Positions 56,615-64,000 of a stretch of DNA of 64,000 bases are shown piece after piece (position 1 is the stretch's first letter; the number at the start of each line of letters is the position of its first letter). The position numbers and the translations under genes are program-made. The notes beneath the pieces were generated by a model. It made no database searches. It was not told where the DNA came from and saw nothing but the letters and a program-made list of their open reading frames with translations. Source of the stretch: Haloferax gibbonsii ATCC 33959 (lineage in GTDB: Archaea; Halobacteriota; Halobacteria; Halobacteriales; Haloferacaceae); contig NZ_AOLJ01000011.1 of the NCBI RefSeq assembly GCF_000336775.1, positions 262,045 through 326,044 of the forward strand, written 5' to 3'.

Positions 56615-56836
56615 CTACACCGACTGAGACGGACAGTCCTGTTCGAACCCGGACGGCTCATGCCGTTCTTCGCCGCACTGGACACAGCGCCAGACGCGCC
56701 GCCGACCCTGGTCGAACTGCGCCAGTGTTTCGAGCGACGGTGTGTCGTCGTCCCACTCGGTGACGACGAGAATCTCGTGTCCGGTCGGTGTTCGTTCGGC
56801 GATGCCGCTGTCGTGGTTGGTATCGTTCGTTGCCAT
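56615..56836 (-). CDS. Small zinc-finger protein related to SWIM protein N terminus
   Basis: The 73-residue protein reads HEILVVTEW near residue 20, then FDQGRRRVWRCVQCGEERHE and a last Cys (CPSQSV). The same layout, HDLVRVTEW ... RTRFWRCRNCGHERNRRDEF, is found in the neighbouring SWIM protein, so the two share a domain (a C2-type zinc site). It is preceded by shared promoter P2. Function unknown. Confidence 0.7.
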   Translation of the reverse strand: MATNDTNHDSGIAERTPTGHEILVVTEWDDDTPSLETLAQFDQGRRRVWRCVQCGEERHEPSGFEQDCPSQSV

Positions 56837-56855
56837 CAGAAGTGCGAGGTGAGTT

Positions 56856-56885
56856 CCCCCGCACCCCTCAGGGGGCGATACAATT
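56856..56885 (-). promoter_or_regulatory. Shared element promoter P2 (before small zinc-finger gene)
   Basis: Minus strand: AATTGTATCG then CCCCCTGAGGGGTGCGGGGG, 20 bases upstream of the ATG at 56836. It agrees with P1 at all but two positions. Confidence 0.7.
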
Positions 56886-57433
56886 CACCGCGATTGCCTG
56901 AACGCGCTCGTCTCTCGTCGCGACTCTCGTTCACACCGCGCGAAGCGGCCGTCCGGCTGCGGCAGGATGCGCGTCCGGAGTTCGAACAACACCCGTCTCA
57001 GGTGCTTGCACTCGACACCGCGTTTCTGGTGGTCCGGACAGCTACAGGTGCCAGCCGCAATATCGACCTCGTAGGTGTTCCCGCTTGAGGAGTCGACTTC
57101 GTAGCGCGGGCCGACGGTCCCGAATCGGACGGTCATCGATTCGGTGAGTGCTTTCCACGTCCGCGAATCCTCGACCGCGTAGCCGCCGTCACTCACGAGC
57201 GGGCGGCCCGGTGTCGCGCGACACGGCTCGCGGAACTCGTCGCGCCGATTCCGCTCGTGGCCACAGTTCCGACAGCGCCAAAAGCGCGTTCGGTAGCCGT
57301 CGCCGTCGGACAGTTCGATGTCGTAGTCAGTTGGCTTGCTTCCTGGCAGCCACTCCGTCACGCGGACGAGGTCGTGACCGCGGTGGGTCGATGTCGATAC
57401 AGACTGTCTGGTGGGTGGTCGGGTCGTAGTCAT
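56885..57433 (-). CDS. SWIM zinc-finger protein
   Basis: The 182-residue protein has an N-terminal C2-type zinc part (about residues 15-65, shared with the small gene to its left) and a C-terminal SWIM motif: YEVDIAAGTCSCPDHQKRGVECKHLRRVLFEL (about residues 127-158; CxC...CxH). SWIM domains bind DNA or proteins and often occur in mobile-element or recombination proteins. The start MTTTRPPTRQ at 57433 follows shared promoter P3. The stop meets the P2 motif. Role unknown. Confidence 0.8.
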   Translation of the reverse strand: MTTTRPPTRQSVSTSTHRGHDLVRVTEWLPGSKPTDYDIELSDGDGYRTRFWRCRNCGHERNRRDEFREPCRATPGRPLVSDGGYAVEDSRTWKALTESMTVRFGTVGPRYEVDSSSGNTYEVDIAAGTCSCPDHQKRGVECKHLRRVLFELRTRILPQPDGRFARCERESRRETSAFRQSR

Positions 57434-57458
57434 TGGCACGGCGAGCGCTCGTGGTGAG

Positions 57459-57489
57459 CCCCCGCACCCTGTGTGGGGGCGATAAAATT
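57459..57489 (-). promoter_or_regulatory. Shared element promoter P3 (before SWIM gene)
   Basis: Minus strand: AATTTTATCG then CCCCCACACAGGGTGCGGGGG. The GC-box palindrome is less perfect than in P1 and P2 but TATA, spacing and the GTGCGGGG end are kept. It starts 26 bases upstream of the ATG at 57433. Confidence 0.68.
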
Positions 57490-57502
57490 GCTCGGCGGTC
57501 GC

Positions 57503-59626
57503 TCACGCCCATCGGGCCAGCGACGTCTCGGTGGTCTCCGCGAGCGCTCGTTCGATGCGTGCTTGGGTCCACCCACACGGAGCGAGCACGCTCGTTGCCG
57601 CCCGAATTAGCGCCGTTGCGTAGAACTCGGCGTCGTACGTTGACGGCACTTCTTCGCGGAGCGCAACACGTTCATGTCCCTGCTTGTCGTCGTCGACGAC
57701 GACGTACTCGACCGTGCTTCCTGCAGGCTGGTCGTCGTCATACAGTCCGTCCGCTCGCTGCAGCGCCGCAACCGTCTGGGTCGCCTGGGTGTACTCGGTG
57801 AGCGATTTCGACGTTCGCGTGGTGATCACGAGGTCCGAGGGGTCGACACGGCCCGCGTGCAACGCATCGATATGACCGGCCAGTTTGTCGATGACCGACC
57901 CAGGCTCGCGGTACTGGTCGAACGTCCGAATGAGTGCTTTCTGGACGCTCCCAACGAAGGATGGGGTGCTCCGTTGGCGACACTCGATGCCTCGGTATTT
58001 GTACGCCGACCCAGCCGCTGTTGGCTCCGCGTATTTGCCGAAGTATTTGGTGAGGGCACCCTCCGTAGAGTCACGCTTCGGAACGAACGCAACCCAGTCG
58101 AACGCGCCCTCGTACTCTAAGCGAATACCGACATCATCTGTCACCGTTCGGCAGACCTCGGTGAGTGGTCGCTGATTGCGGTCGGATGCGGGGGTCACCC
58201 ACAGACTATCGACGAGGCCGTGAACGACATCCCAGCCAGCCGCTTCCAACTGGTCTTTCGCATCGAGGAGAATCGACCGCGCGAACGCGTTGATCGCCTC
58301 GTGGCATTCGATGCGCCCGAACTTCGCGTTCGAGAATCCCTGATACCCAAAACACGAGACGAGAATCCATTTGAGCGCGGCCGACTCTCCCTCGAGGCGC
58401 GCACGCTCTGTTGGGTCGGTTGTTTCTTCGAGTTGGTCTTTGATCGCATCGCGGTCCGAGACGAGCGGGTCGAGTACGTCAGGGAGATAGCCGCCCCGGT
58501 CACAGATTGAGTACCCAAGCTCGGGCACGTCGGCAGTCGAACAGCAGTCACACCGCACCGTCTCCGGGCTGATGTTGCGGGTGATGATGATGTTCGGATA
58601 CAGACTCGAAAAGTCGACCTCGTGAACGTCGGTGTGGACGCCGACGTCTGGGGTGAATGTAAAGCCCCCGCGGTCGGCGGTGTACAGCGATCCCATCGTC
58701 TTCCACGATTCGGGACGCCACGCCCGCCATTGCACGAGCACGTCCCGACGCTGTGCGGCTCGAATCTGGATTGCGGTCAGCACGTTTCCGATAGAGGCCC
58801 ACGCCTGTTCTTGGAGCGGTTTCCGCGACCGCTCGACGAGGTCAAGACAGCCAGCTAGATTCGTCTCTCGGAGGAAAAACGAGGCCGATCGATTGATCAC
58901 GACGCGACCGGGGACGTTGTAGCGCGCTGGCGAGTGACCCACCTGTCCGTAGGAGTGATACGTCGACTCGCCAGCGAGTGTCTGATACGTCGCGGCGTGC
59001 GGGCCACGACCGAGTTCCAGCGTGTGTCCTTCGTCGCGTGCCGCCGCGAACAGTCGTGGAATGACCGAAGCCGCGTTGACAAACAGTACGTCTGGATCAC
59101 ACTCGGCGACGCGCGTCGCCACCGCGTCGACGACTGTCGCCTGCGACCCGCGGACCGTCTCGCCGTCAATCGTCACCGTCGATAGCTTCCCGTCAGCCGT
59201 GCGCGCTCGCGGCAGACTCAGTTCGACCGTTGTGAGTCGCGTCGTCGGCGTCGGGTCGGTGTTGGTTTCGAGGCAGTACCGGAACTCTGGAGAGAAATCA
59301 ACGTTGTAACACCGAAGTTCGTCCGGGAGCGCGACCTGATTGGTTTGGCGGGCGAGCGTCGGGACCGCATCGACTGTGGTGGCCTCAATCATCGTCACCG
59401 GCTCGGGCGACTCGCCGAACCCCGGCCGCCGCTCGACCGTCTTCACAGTGGCAACCGATGGATGTGGTTCGAGTGCGCGTTCGTACGCGGCTCGCGTCTC
59501 GCGTGCCCCACGAACGTAGAACCGCGGCCGATACGTCGAATCGATATCGTACGTTGCGGTTCCGGTGTCGCCTGCGGGTGTCCAGCGATACACGTCGCCG
59601 TCGATGAAGTCGAACGTGTACCACAT
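57503..59626 (-). CDS. Family B DNA polymerase, exonuclease motifs lost
   Basis: The 707-residue protein has polymerase motif A VDFSSLYPNIII (Asp338), motif B ALKWILVSCFGYQGFSNAKFG (Lys419) and motif C as HGLVDSLWV (Asp473). In motif C the usual YGDTDS has lost its first Asp; the second, which is the one essential in family B enzymes, is kept. In the N-terminal exonuclease region Exo I reads TTVELS (about 132-137, no DxE) and Exo II has FVNAAS (no FD), so proofreading is probably absent. It starts at the ATG 59624-59626, after a 94-residue partner gene. Likely replicates or repairs the element. Confidence 0.88.
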   Translation of the reverse strand: MWYTFDFIDGDVYRWTPAGDTGTATYDIDSTYRPRFYVRGARETRAAYERALEPHPSVATVKTVERRPGFGESPEPVTMIEATTVDAVPTLARQTNQVALPDELRCYNVDFSPEFRYCLETNTDPTPTTRLTTVELSLPRARTADGKLSTVTIDGETVRGSQATVVDAVATRVAECDPDVLFVNAASVIPRLFAAARDEGHTLELGRGPHAATYQTLAGESTYHSYGQVGHSPARYNVPGRVVINRSASFFLRETNLAGCLDLVERSRKPLQEQAWASIGNVLTAIQIRAAQRRDVLVQWRAWRPESWKTMGSLYTADRGGFTFTPDVGVHTDVHEVDFSSLYPNIIITRNISPETVRCDCCSTADVPELGYSICDRGGYLPDVLDPLVSDRDAIKDQLEETTDPTERARLEGESAALKWILVSCFGYQGFSNAKFGRIECHEAINAFARSILLDAKDQLEAAGWDVVHGLVDSLWVTPASDRNQRPLTEVCRTVTDDVGIRLEYEGAFDWVAFVPKRDSTEGALTKYFGKYAEPTAAGSAYKYRGIECRQRSTPSFVGSVQKALIRTFDQYREPGSVIDKLAGHIDALHAGRVDPSDLVITTRTSKSLTEYTQATQTVAALQRADGLYDDDQPAGSTVEYVVVDDDKQGHERVALREEVPSTYDAEFYATALIRAATSVLAPCGWTQARIERALAETTETSLARWA

Positions 59627-59628
59627 CG

Positions 59629-59913
59629 TCACTCTCGGTCGTCCGGGGGAGACCACGCCGCCTGGTCGGCCACGTCCAGTTCGTCGTAGAGGTCTTCGAG
59701 CGCCCGCTGGTGCGCCAAGAGCATCGAGAGAAACACCGCGTCCATCGGCTCCTGTGGGTTCTGATATCCCGCTGCGTCCGCGTATCGCGTTGCATTGCCC
59801 CACAAGCGGCTGTATGGGCCCGTGTCCTGGCGTCGAAGCGCGCGCTCGAAGTCGTCCCACTCATGTTCGAGTCGCCGCAACAGGTCGCGATAGGTCGGAC
59901 TACTGCGTCCCAT
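59629..59913 (-). CDS. Small helical partner of the element polymerase
   Basis: The 94-residue protein (MGRSSPTYRDLLRRLEHEWD) is all helical and ends next to PolB, two bases before its ATG. It overlaps the RecA-like gene by 14 bases. It contains AVFLSMLLAHQRALEDLYDELD. Nothing is recognised, but its tight place between PolB and the RecA-like protein suggests a subunit of the same complex. Confidence 0.65.
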   Translation of the reverse strand: MGRSSPTYRDLLRRLEHEWDDFERALRRQDTGPYSRLWGNATRYADAAGYQNPQEPMDAVFLSMLLAHQRALEDLYDELDVADQAAWSPPDDRE

Positions 59914-60661
59914 CGATCATCACCCCGCTTGGCGTCGCTGGTTCGACGGCCATGTCCGAGGCAGTCGCACGATGCGCTAAGACGTCACGCCAGAACGCAA
60001 GCGTCGTCTGCATCCCCGTCGCATCGGGATAGACCAGCGTCTCGAAGTCTGGACCGCGGAACCGCGGGCCAAACCGCGTCTGCTCGCAGTAGAGCGTCGA
60101 TGGCACGGCCCGCGCCACGATTTCCGCGTACGGACTCGTCTCGGGACGGCCGAGGTGCGTCGCAAGCAGACTTGCGTCTGACTCCCGAGCGACTCGCTTG
60201 AGTGCGGCGACCGCCCGCGACAAGAGTGGCTTCCCGACCGCGTCGGCAACCTCGTCTGTATCGTAGAGTGCGTCGAGGCCGGGACAGACGACGAGTGATG
60301 GGTCGATGTCGCTCTCTGCAACCGTCGCCTGGAGCGTCGTCGCTAACTCCGCGTGCTGGTACGGCGTGAACGCCCGGGCGACGTGGATGCGGTTGAGGAG
60401 TCGGCGGCTCGGCGAGAGTCGCGTCAGCGATGCCGCATTCGCGTGATTGGCGGCGTCAAGCCACAACACATCGCCACCGGTGGTGAGGACGTGGTCCAAA
60501 ACGAGCGCCTGTAGAATCTGCACGGGCCGCGGCTCGTTTTCGACGACGAGTCGGTGGTAGCCGCCATCGAGTGTCGGCAATTCGGGTGGGGACGACTCAC
60601 GGGTTGTCTGCGCCGTCTCAGTCGCTGACTCGCGGCGACGCTGTTGAAACTCTGGTCGCAT
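59900..60661 (-). CDS. RecA/RadA-fold protein without intact Walker A
   Basis: The 253-residue protein has the pattern of the RecA-like core: VVENEPRPVQILQALVLDHVL where Walker A should be (no GxxxxGKT), then a Walker B-like DVLWLDAANHANAASLTRL, and later SLLATHLGRPE (about residue 175). It resembles RadB-type or Rad55-like recombination mediators or a polymerase accessory factor. The ATG at 60659-60661 is used. First gene of the PolB operon. ATPase activity is doubtful. Confidence 0.6.
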   Translation of the reverse strand: MRPEFQQRRRESATETAQTTRESSPPELPTLDGGYHRLVVENEPRPVQILQALVLDHVLTTGGDVLWLDAANHANAASLTRLSPSRRLLNRIHVARAFTPYQHAELATTLQATVAESDIDPSLVVCPGLDALYDTDEVADAVGKPLLSRAVAALKRVARESDASLLATHLGRPETSPYAEIVARAVPSTLYCEQTRFGPRFRGPDFETLVYPDATGMQTTLAFWRDVLAHRATASDMAVEPATPSGVMIDGTQ

Positions 60662-60936
60662 ACACAGCTGTTCGCTCAGGAGTCCGATAAGCGAACTTGG
60701 GTCGGTACACGAGTTCACGAAACCCCGATGGTCGTGGTCAGAATCGCATGACTGCGGTACTCTCTGTTTCGTGCAATTCGTGACCTGCACGAATCAAGAC
60801 GGGTGATACTCAACCCGGCGGAGGAGAACATAACCTCCTCGCCAGTAGTCGGAAATTTGACTACGTGAAATTTCGTCGTCAGTCTAACTTACTGAGTTGA
60901 CGAAAACGTAGGATCAAGAGCCCTACGAGTGATGAT
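60662..60936. other. Intergenic stretch with five inverted repeats
   Basis: No gene is seen. Arms are TTCGTGCA/TGCACGAA (60768-60775 and 60786-60793), GAGGAG/CTCCTC (60821-60826 and 60835-60840), GAAATTT/AAATTTC (60852-60858 and 60868-60874), TTTCGTC/GACGAAA (60871-60877 and 60899-60905) and CGTAGG/CCTACG (60907-60912 and 60922-60927). They lie upstream of the RecA-like/PolB operon and downstream of a secreted-protein gene. Terminator, operator or replication-origin function are all possible. Confidence 0.55.
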
Positions 60937-61401
60937 TCACACTACCTCGAAGACGTTGTCGTCGGAGTGGTCAATCGCGTCTAATTCGTTGTACAACCCT
61001 TCGTCAGGTGCGCCATTGTTTTGTCTGTCGTCCCAGAGTTTGACGAGATACCCGTAGTTACCGGGCGACGCCTCACTTGTGACTTCCCACGTGACCTCTA
61101 CTTCCTGAGTTTCCCCTGGGGAGAGGTAGTCTGTGTCTTTGTCGGTTGTTTTACCGTTATCGAGCATTGCCCCGCTCGGATCAACAACGGAATAGCCGAC
61201 GTACATCGTGTTTGAGCTCCCACCGTCGTTCGTTACCTCAACTGTGACACTTACTTCTTCGCCATCTGAATACTCGTCTTGATTCGGCGAACTGACGAGT
61301 TCGAGCGAACCATTTGCTGTGTCTGCCGCAACAGGCCCCGAAGCCGTTGTGAGCCCAATCATCGTTGTGCCGAACGCTGTGATGTACTCTCTCCGATTCA
61401 T
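60937..61401 (-). CDS. Tat-type secreted protein with CARDB-like domain
   Basis: The 154-residue protein starts MNRREYITAFGTTMIGLTTA, a Tat signal, then an immunoglobulin-like domain with SDGEEVSVTVEVTNDGGSS and SPGETQEVEVTWEVTSEASP, the CARDB-type pattern used in archaeal surface proteins. The ATG at 61399-61401 follows a palindromic site. Function unknown; likely a surface or secreted factor of the element. Confidence 0.65.
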   Translation of the reverse strand: MNRREYITAFGTTMIGLTTASGPVAADTANGSLELVSSPNQDEYSDGEEVSVTVEVTNDGGSSNTMYVGYSVVDPSGAMLDNGKTTDKDTDYLSPGETQEVEVTWEVTSEASPGNYGYLVKLWDDRQNNGAPDEGLYNELDAIDHSDDNVFEVV

Positions 61402-61409
61402 GTTAGTAT

Positions 61410-61424
61410 ACAATACAGTATTGT
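61410..61424. promoter_or_regulatory. Perfect 15-bp palindrome before the secreted protein gene
   Basis: ACAATACAGTATTGT (arms ACAATAC/GTATTGT, one central base) lies eight bases before the ATG of the secreted protein. It should overlap the transcript start, a likely repressor site. The 180 bases to the right (61425-61604) are AT-rich with no gene. Confidence 0.55.
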
Positions 61425-61604
61425 GGAATTGAAGGTTAAGAAATTAATCACTAGTCAACTAGAATGTCCTATAATTCTCAAACCAGGATCCGTTGCTTAG
61501 TGACCTCGGTGACGAGGGAACCACAAATCTAGTTCACTATCTCCAATTACAACTGATGTCTCTCGCACACCACTCCACGTCTTCGAGGATATCCAACAGC
61601 TCAA

Positions 61605-62615
61605 CTAGGTCGACTGCACCGGCCGATACACCCGGTCTCTGGTCGACCCCTCAGCCTCGATGAGTCGGTATTCGGTCAGTTTTGAGAGATACGATTTCAC
61701 CGTGCGAAGCTGGTTTGGGTCGTCCATCTGCTGTTCGTAGTGGTCGTAAATCTCCTGCGGGCTCAACGGGCCATAGGCACGAACGGTATCCAAGACGGCT
61801 CGTTGGTGGTCGTTGAGCGCATCGACGTTTCGCTGGCGAATCTGTGCCCGTGCATCTGGCATCGCTGCTTCGAGTACCTCGAACGTGATCTCGTCTCGCT
61901 GTTCACGGACGGCGTAGTTGGCCGCCCGACGCAACATCCCAAGCGCGACGCGGGCGTCACCGGCAGCGGCATCCGCAATCCGTTCGAGGATATCTTGTGA
62001 GACCGCACCGGTTTCCAGACCCCATCGGACGCGGACCGATAGAATCGACACGAGTTCGTCGGGCGGATACCGGGACATCGTGACGTGTTCGCCACTCTGC
62101 AGGCGACTCTGGAGTCGCGAATTCAGCCGGCCGAAGAGTTGGTCGCGGTCGTTCGCGACGATGAGTTGGGCGAACTTCGGCAGCGAGTGGAGGTCATAGA
62201 AGATGTCCGTTGAATCGAGTTGATCTGCCTCGTCGAGGACGACGACAACCGGATTGCCGTCGTACGCTTCGAGTCGCGAGATGAGTTCGTCGTGCGGCGT
62301 CGACCCGCGGTGAATGTCCGTCGCCAACCCAAGTTCGTCGAGAATCCGATAGAACGCGCGGAACTGCGTGTGACTCCGCCAGCAGTTCAGGTGAATCGAT
62401 TGTACTGCTGGCGCGGCGGCTGTGAGCTGTTCGATGACGTACTTCGCCGTGACTGTCTTTCCAGCACCGGTCGGCCCGGTGATGATGACCGACTGGCCAG
62501 GTGCGCCGTCCGCAAACGGCCGCAGGACGGACTCGAGGTGCGTGAGTTCCGCATCTCGATGTTGGAGGTCGTTGGGGACAAAGCCCTCGTCCAACACCTC
62601 AGCGTCCCGAATCAT
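61605..62615 (-). CDS. Orc1/Cdc6-like AAA+ protein of the mobile element
   Basis: The 336-residue protein has Walker A IITGPTGAGKTVTAKYVIEQ (about 45-54), Walker B VVVVLDEADQLDSTDIFYDL (about 121-128), sensor 1 LIVANDRDQLF and a C-terminal winged helix (about 260-330). It is shorter than the chromosomal initiator in this window and its Walker B reads DEAD in place of DEVD. It would start replication of the element at its own origin, or control its expression. The start is the ATG at 62613-62615. Confidence 0.88.
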   Translation of the reverse strand: MIRDAEVLDEGFVPNDLQHRDAELTHLESVLRPFADGAPGQSVIITGPTGAGKTVTAKYVIEQLTAAAPAVQSIHLNCWRSHTQFRAFYRILDELGLATDIHRGSTPHDELISRLEAYDGNPVVVVLDEADQLDSTDIFYDLHSLPKFAQLIVANDRDQLFGRLNSRLQSRLQSGEHVTMSRYPPDELVSILSVRVRWGLETGAVSQDILERIADAAAGDARVALGMLRRAANYAVREQRDEITFEVLEAAMPDARAQIRQRNVDALNDHQRAVLDTVRAYGPLSPQEIYDHYEQQMDDPNQLRTVKSYLSKLTEYRLIEAEGSTRDRVYRPVQST

Positions 62616-62708
62616 GTGGGTGTGGTTGGCTGGCGTGCGTATAGGCGTCAGGTACAGAGTGAAACTGGAACCGGTGTGGTTCTGCGGGAGCGTACCCGCG
62701 TCCCCACA

Positions 62709-63659
62709 CTACCGTACTCGTTGATTCCCCCCGACTGCATCATCAACCGCTCCGAGTATCGACACCGTCACCGACCGAATCCGATTGAGCCGTTCGAGCA
62801 CCGACTCGGCGTCCTCGCCCGCCCACGCAGCGAGATAGAACGCCGAATTACCGACGTCCAGCCCGAACTGCCGACCGACGAGATACGCGACCGCTTCGGC
62901 TTCGACTTCGCGCAGCGACCGCTCTGGCAGGCTCGTCCGGTCTGCGTGCAGGAGTCCGTGAGCGAACTCGTGGACGAGCGTCGTCGCCATGTCCGCCTCG
63001 TTCGACCGCTGTCTGACCTCGATGTTCGGGCGCTGTCCACGAGTGAACGTACACACGCCGCGCGCACCGCCGTGGGACCACTCACTCGGGGAGACGAGCG
63101 ACACGTCCACGCCGAGCGAGTCCGCTGCGGCACAAAGCACAGAGACGAGGTCGGCTGCATCACCGTACGTCTCCGTCGGTAGCGACGGAAGCGGCTCGCC
63201 CGTCGTCTGTGATACGTCGAACACGGGGACCGGCTTGAACGAGCGCAGCTGCGTCGGCCACTCCGTGGACGGCACACCATCGCCCTCACAGTCGTCGTCG
63301 TGGCTGGCTTTCGGGTCGCCACAGGCTGGACAGACGTTCACCGTGATCGGTGCCCAAATCCAAATCGCCGACTCACCTTCCGAGACCTGCCTGTCGAACT
63401 CGGTCTGCCACGTTCGGTAGCCCGCGACGTGCGTCGCATCCGGACATTGCAGCGAGATCAGGAGAGCGTTCCGCGCGGAGTAATCGTGGAATCGGCTTTG
63501 GACGTTGAGCCATCGTTGGAACGCCTCGCTTGTGCGTGCGGTGGTCGTCTCAGCGAGGAGGTCGGCAATCCAGTCGTCGATGGCGCTGTGCATCTCGTCG
63601 GCACGCGTTGTTCGGTCAGTAAACGATGCGTCTCTGTGGGTTGGTTCTGTCGTTGCCAT
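62709..63659 (-). CDS. ArdC-like anti-restriction protein with zincin domain
   Basis: The 316-residue protein has an ArdC-type N-terminal ssDNA-binding part (ARNALLISLQCPDATHVAGYRTWQTE, about residues 60-85), a zinc-binding pair (CPACGDPKASHDDDC) and a metallopeptidase-like C-terminal part with TLVHEFAHGLLH (HExxH, about 228-232) and EVEAEAVAYLV. ArdC proteins shield incoming single-stranded DNA from restriction during conjugation. The ATG at 63659 follows shared promoter P4. Confidence 0.82.
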   Translation of the reverse strand: MATTEPTHRDASFTDRTTRADEMHSAIDDWIADLLAETTTARTSEAFQRWLNVQSRFHDYSARNALLISLQCPDATHVAGYRTWQTEFDRQVSEGESAIWIWAPITVNVCPACGDPKASHDDDCEGDGVPSTEWPTQLRSFKPVPVFDVSQTTGEPLPSLPTETYGDAADLVSVLCAAADSLGVDVSLVSPSEWSHGGARGVCTFTRGQRPNIEVRQRSNEADMATTLVHEFAHGLLHADRTSLPERSLREVEAEAVAYLVGRQFGLDVGNSAFYLAAWAGEDAESVLERLNRIRSVTVSILGAVDDAVGGNQRVR

Positions 63660-63683
63660 CTGCACTCAGCGGGGATGAGTACG

Positions 63684-63712
63684 CCCCGCACCCGTCAGGG
63701 GGCGACAAAACA
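63684..63712 (-). promoter_or_regulatory. Shared element promoter P4 (before ardC-like gene)
   Basis: Minus strand: TTTTGTCG then CCCCCTGACGGGTGCGGGG. TATA-like part, GC-box and distance to the ATG (25 bases) match P1-P3. It lies about 6 kb from the other copies, so the four are not a local duplication. Confidence 0.66.
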
Positions 63713-63780
63713 GCCAAAATCTCACCACCGACACAGATCTCACAGAGGAGACGGAGGGGCTCCACTACGTCAGTCGCAGG

Positions 63781-64000
63781 TCACACGCGCTCTACGATAT
63801 CGTTGGGCGTGAACAGAGAGACATCCGAGCGCTCGTCAGCAACCGCTCGCAGGCCGTCGGAGAATCCTGAACGAGCGAAGCAACAGTAGTGGTACGTCGG
63901 ATCACCACCCTCCGGTGGCGTCCAGTCGACCTGCGCAGCGCTCCGCTCTAGGTCGGCAAGGTCGCCTTCGTTCATTTCTCGCTGCGTGTACTTGCATTCC
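63781..64000 (-). CDS. DUF234-type ATPase, C-terminal fragment (5' end outside window)
   Basis: The frame is open to the window edge and ends at 63781. The visible part, ECKYTQREMNEGDLADLE, then HYCCFARSGFSDGLRAVA and VSLFTPNDIVERV, is like the nuclease-fold C terminus (DUF234) of archaeal ATPases. An internal ATG at 63975 is not taken as the start because conserved residues lie before it. Confidence 0.6.
   Translation of the reverse strand, partial: ECKYTQREMNEGDLADLERSAAQVDWTPPEGGDPTYHYCCFARSGFSDGLRAVADERSDVSLFTPNDIVERV

Larger units (their letters stand above)
45470..64000. mobile_element. Integrated conjugative/plasmid-like element (right end outside window)
   Basis: From about 45.47 kb the gene content becomes VirB4-type secretion, toxin/antitoxin, own TFB, PolB, Orc1/Cdc6, ArdC-like anti-restriction and several unique secreted proteins. 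Codon use is less GC-extreme than in the core. These are the hallmarks of an integrated haloarchaeal plasmid or integrative conjugative element. No integrase, relaxase or VirD4 coupling protein is in this window. The left border is estimated from composition, not from an att repeat. Confidence 0.75.

Overview
The window is haloarchaeal and looks like a Haloferax chromosome. The DNA is GC-rich, the proteins are acidic, translation starts are often leaderless or GTG, and gene order around the L37Ae - RpoP - Pcc1 - prefoldin beta - DUF3194 - HVO_0649-type zinc finger block and the Orc1/Cdc6 gene matches what I remember of the Haloferax volcanii chromosome. All identifications come from reading motifs in the translated sequence; no database was searched.

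Region 1 (1-16.8 kb) is conserved core. It holds a cut membrane protein, a methyltransferase, a ThiR-like regulator overlapping dCTP deaminase, a Yip1-type membrane protein, Pth2 overlapping TruD, a DUF2103 protein, a nucleoside-sugar-epimerase-like SDR, the ribosome/RNA polymerase/KEOPS/prefoldin cluster, a DUF2070 membrane protein, GMP synthase subunit A, an HNH nuclease, a DUF192 protein, a LeuA/CimA-type synthase preceded by a possible leaderless upstream ORF, and BluB. A tRNA-Ser(CGA) follows. Its 3' end is partly duplicated 134 bp away.

Region 2 (17-35.4 kb) holds a MoxR ATPase facing a DUF4129 / small membrane protein / DUF58 / membrane protein operon. Next comes a replication origin with six repeated initiator-type boxes, five in one direction and one inverted, leading into an Orc1/Cdc6 gene. 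A double KaiC-domain ATPase is translationally coupled to a LOV-PAS histidine kinase. A full dipeptide/oligopeptide ABC transporter follows: binding protein, two permeases and one protein with both ATPase domains.

Region 3 (35.4-45.4 kb) is patchier. An FAD-linked oxidoreductase gene is broken by an IS200/IS605 element (TnpA plus TnpB) and also lacks its middle. A winged-helix regulator shares a 17-bp repeat with a neighbouring YdhR-like gene. There is one toxin/antitoxin-like pair, a TM2-type protein, a MoaD/ThiS-fold protein, a UbiA prenyltransferase and a 7TM histidine kinase.

Region 4 (about 45.5-64 kb, open at the right edge) is an integrated conjugative or plasmid-like element. It starts with an AT-rich stretch and a strong promoter. 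A five-gene secretion/conjugation operon follows: pilin-like protein, large secreted protein, VirB6-like membrane protein, VirB3/VirB4-N-like protein and VirB4 ATPase. Then come a TumE-type toxin/antitoxin pair, a secreted ComEC-like metallo-beta-lactamase with a lamin-tail domain, a DUF3006 protein, an own TFB, a SWIM zinc-finger protein with a small relative, an exonuclease-less family B DNA polymerase with two partner genes, a second Orc1/Cdc6 protein, an ArdC-like anti-restriction protein and the end of a DUF234-type ATPase. Four of its genes carry the same TATA plus palindromic GC-box upstream, so the element probably runs its own regulon. This module (shared operator, own TFB, PolB with partners) is the most promising lead in the window.
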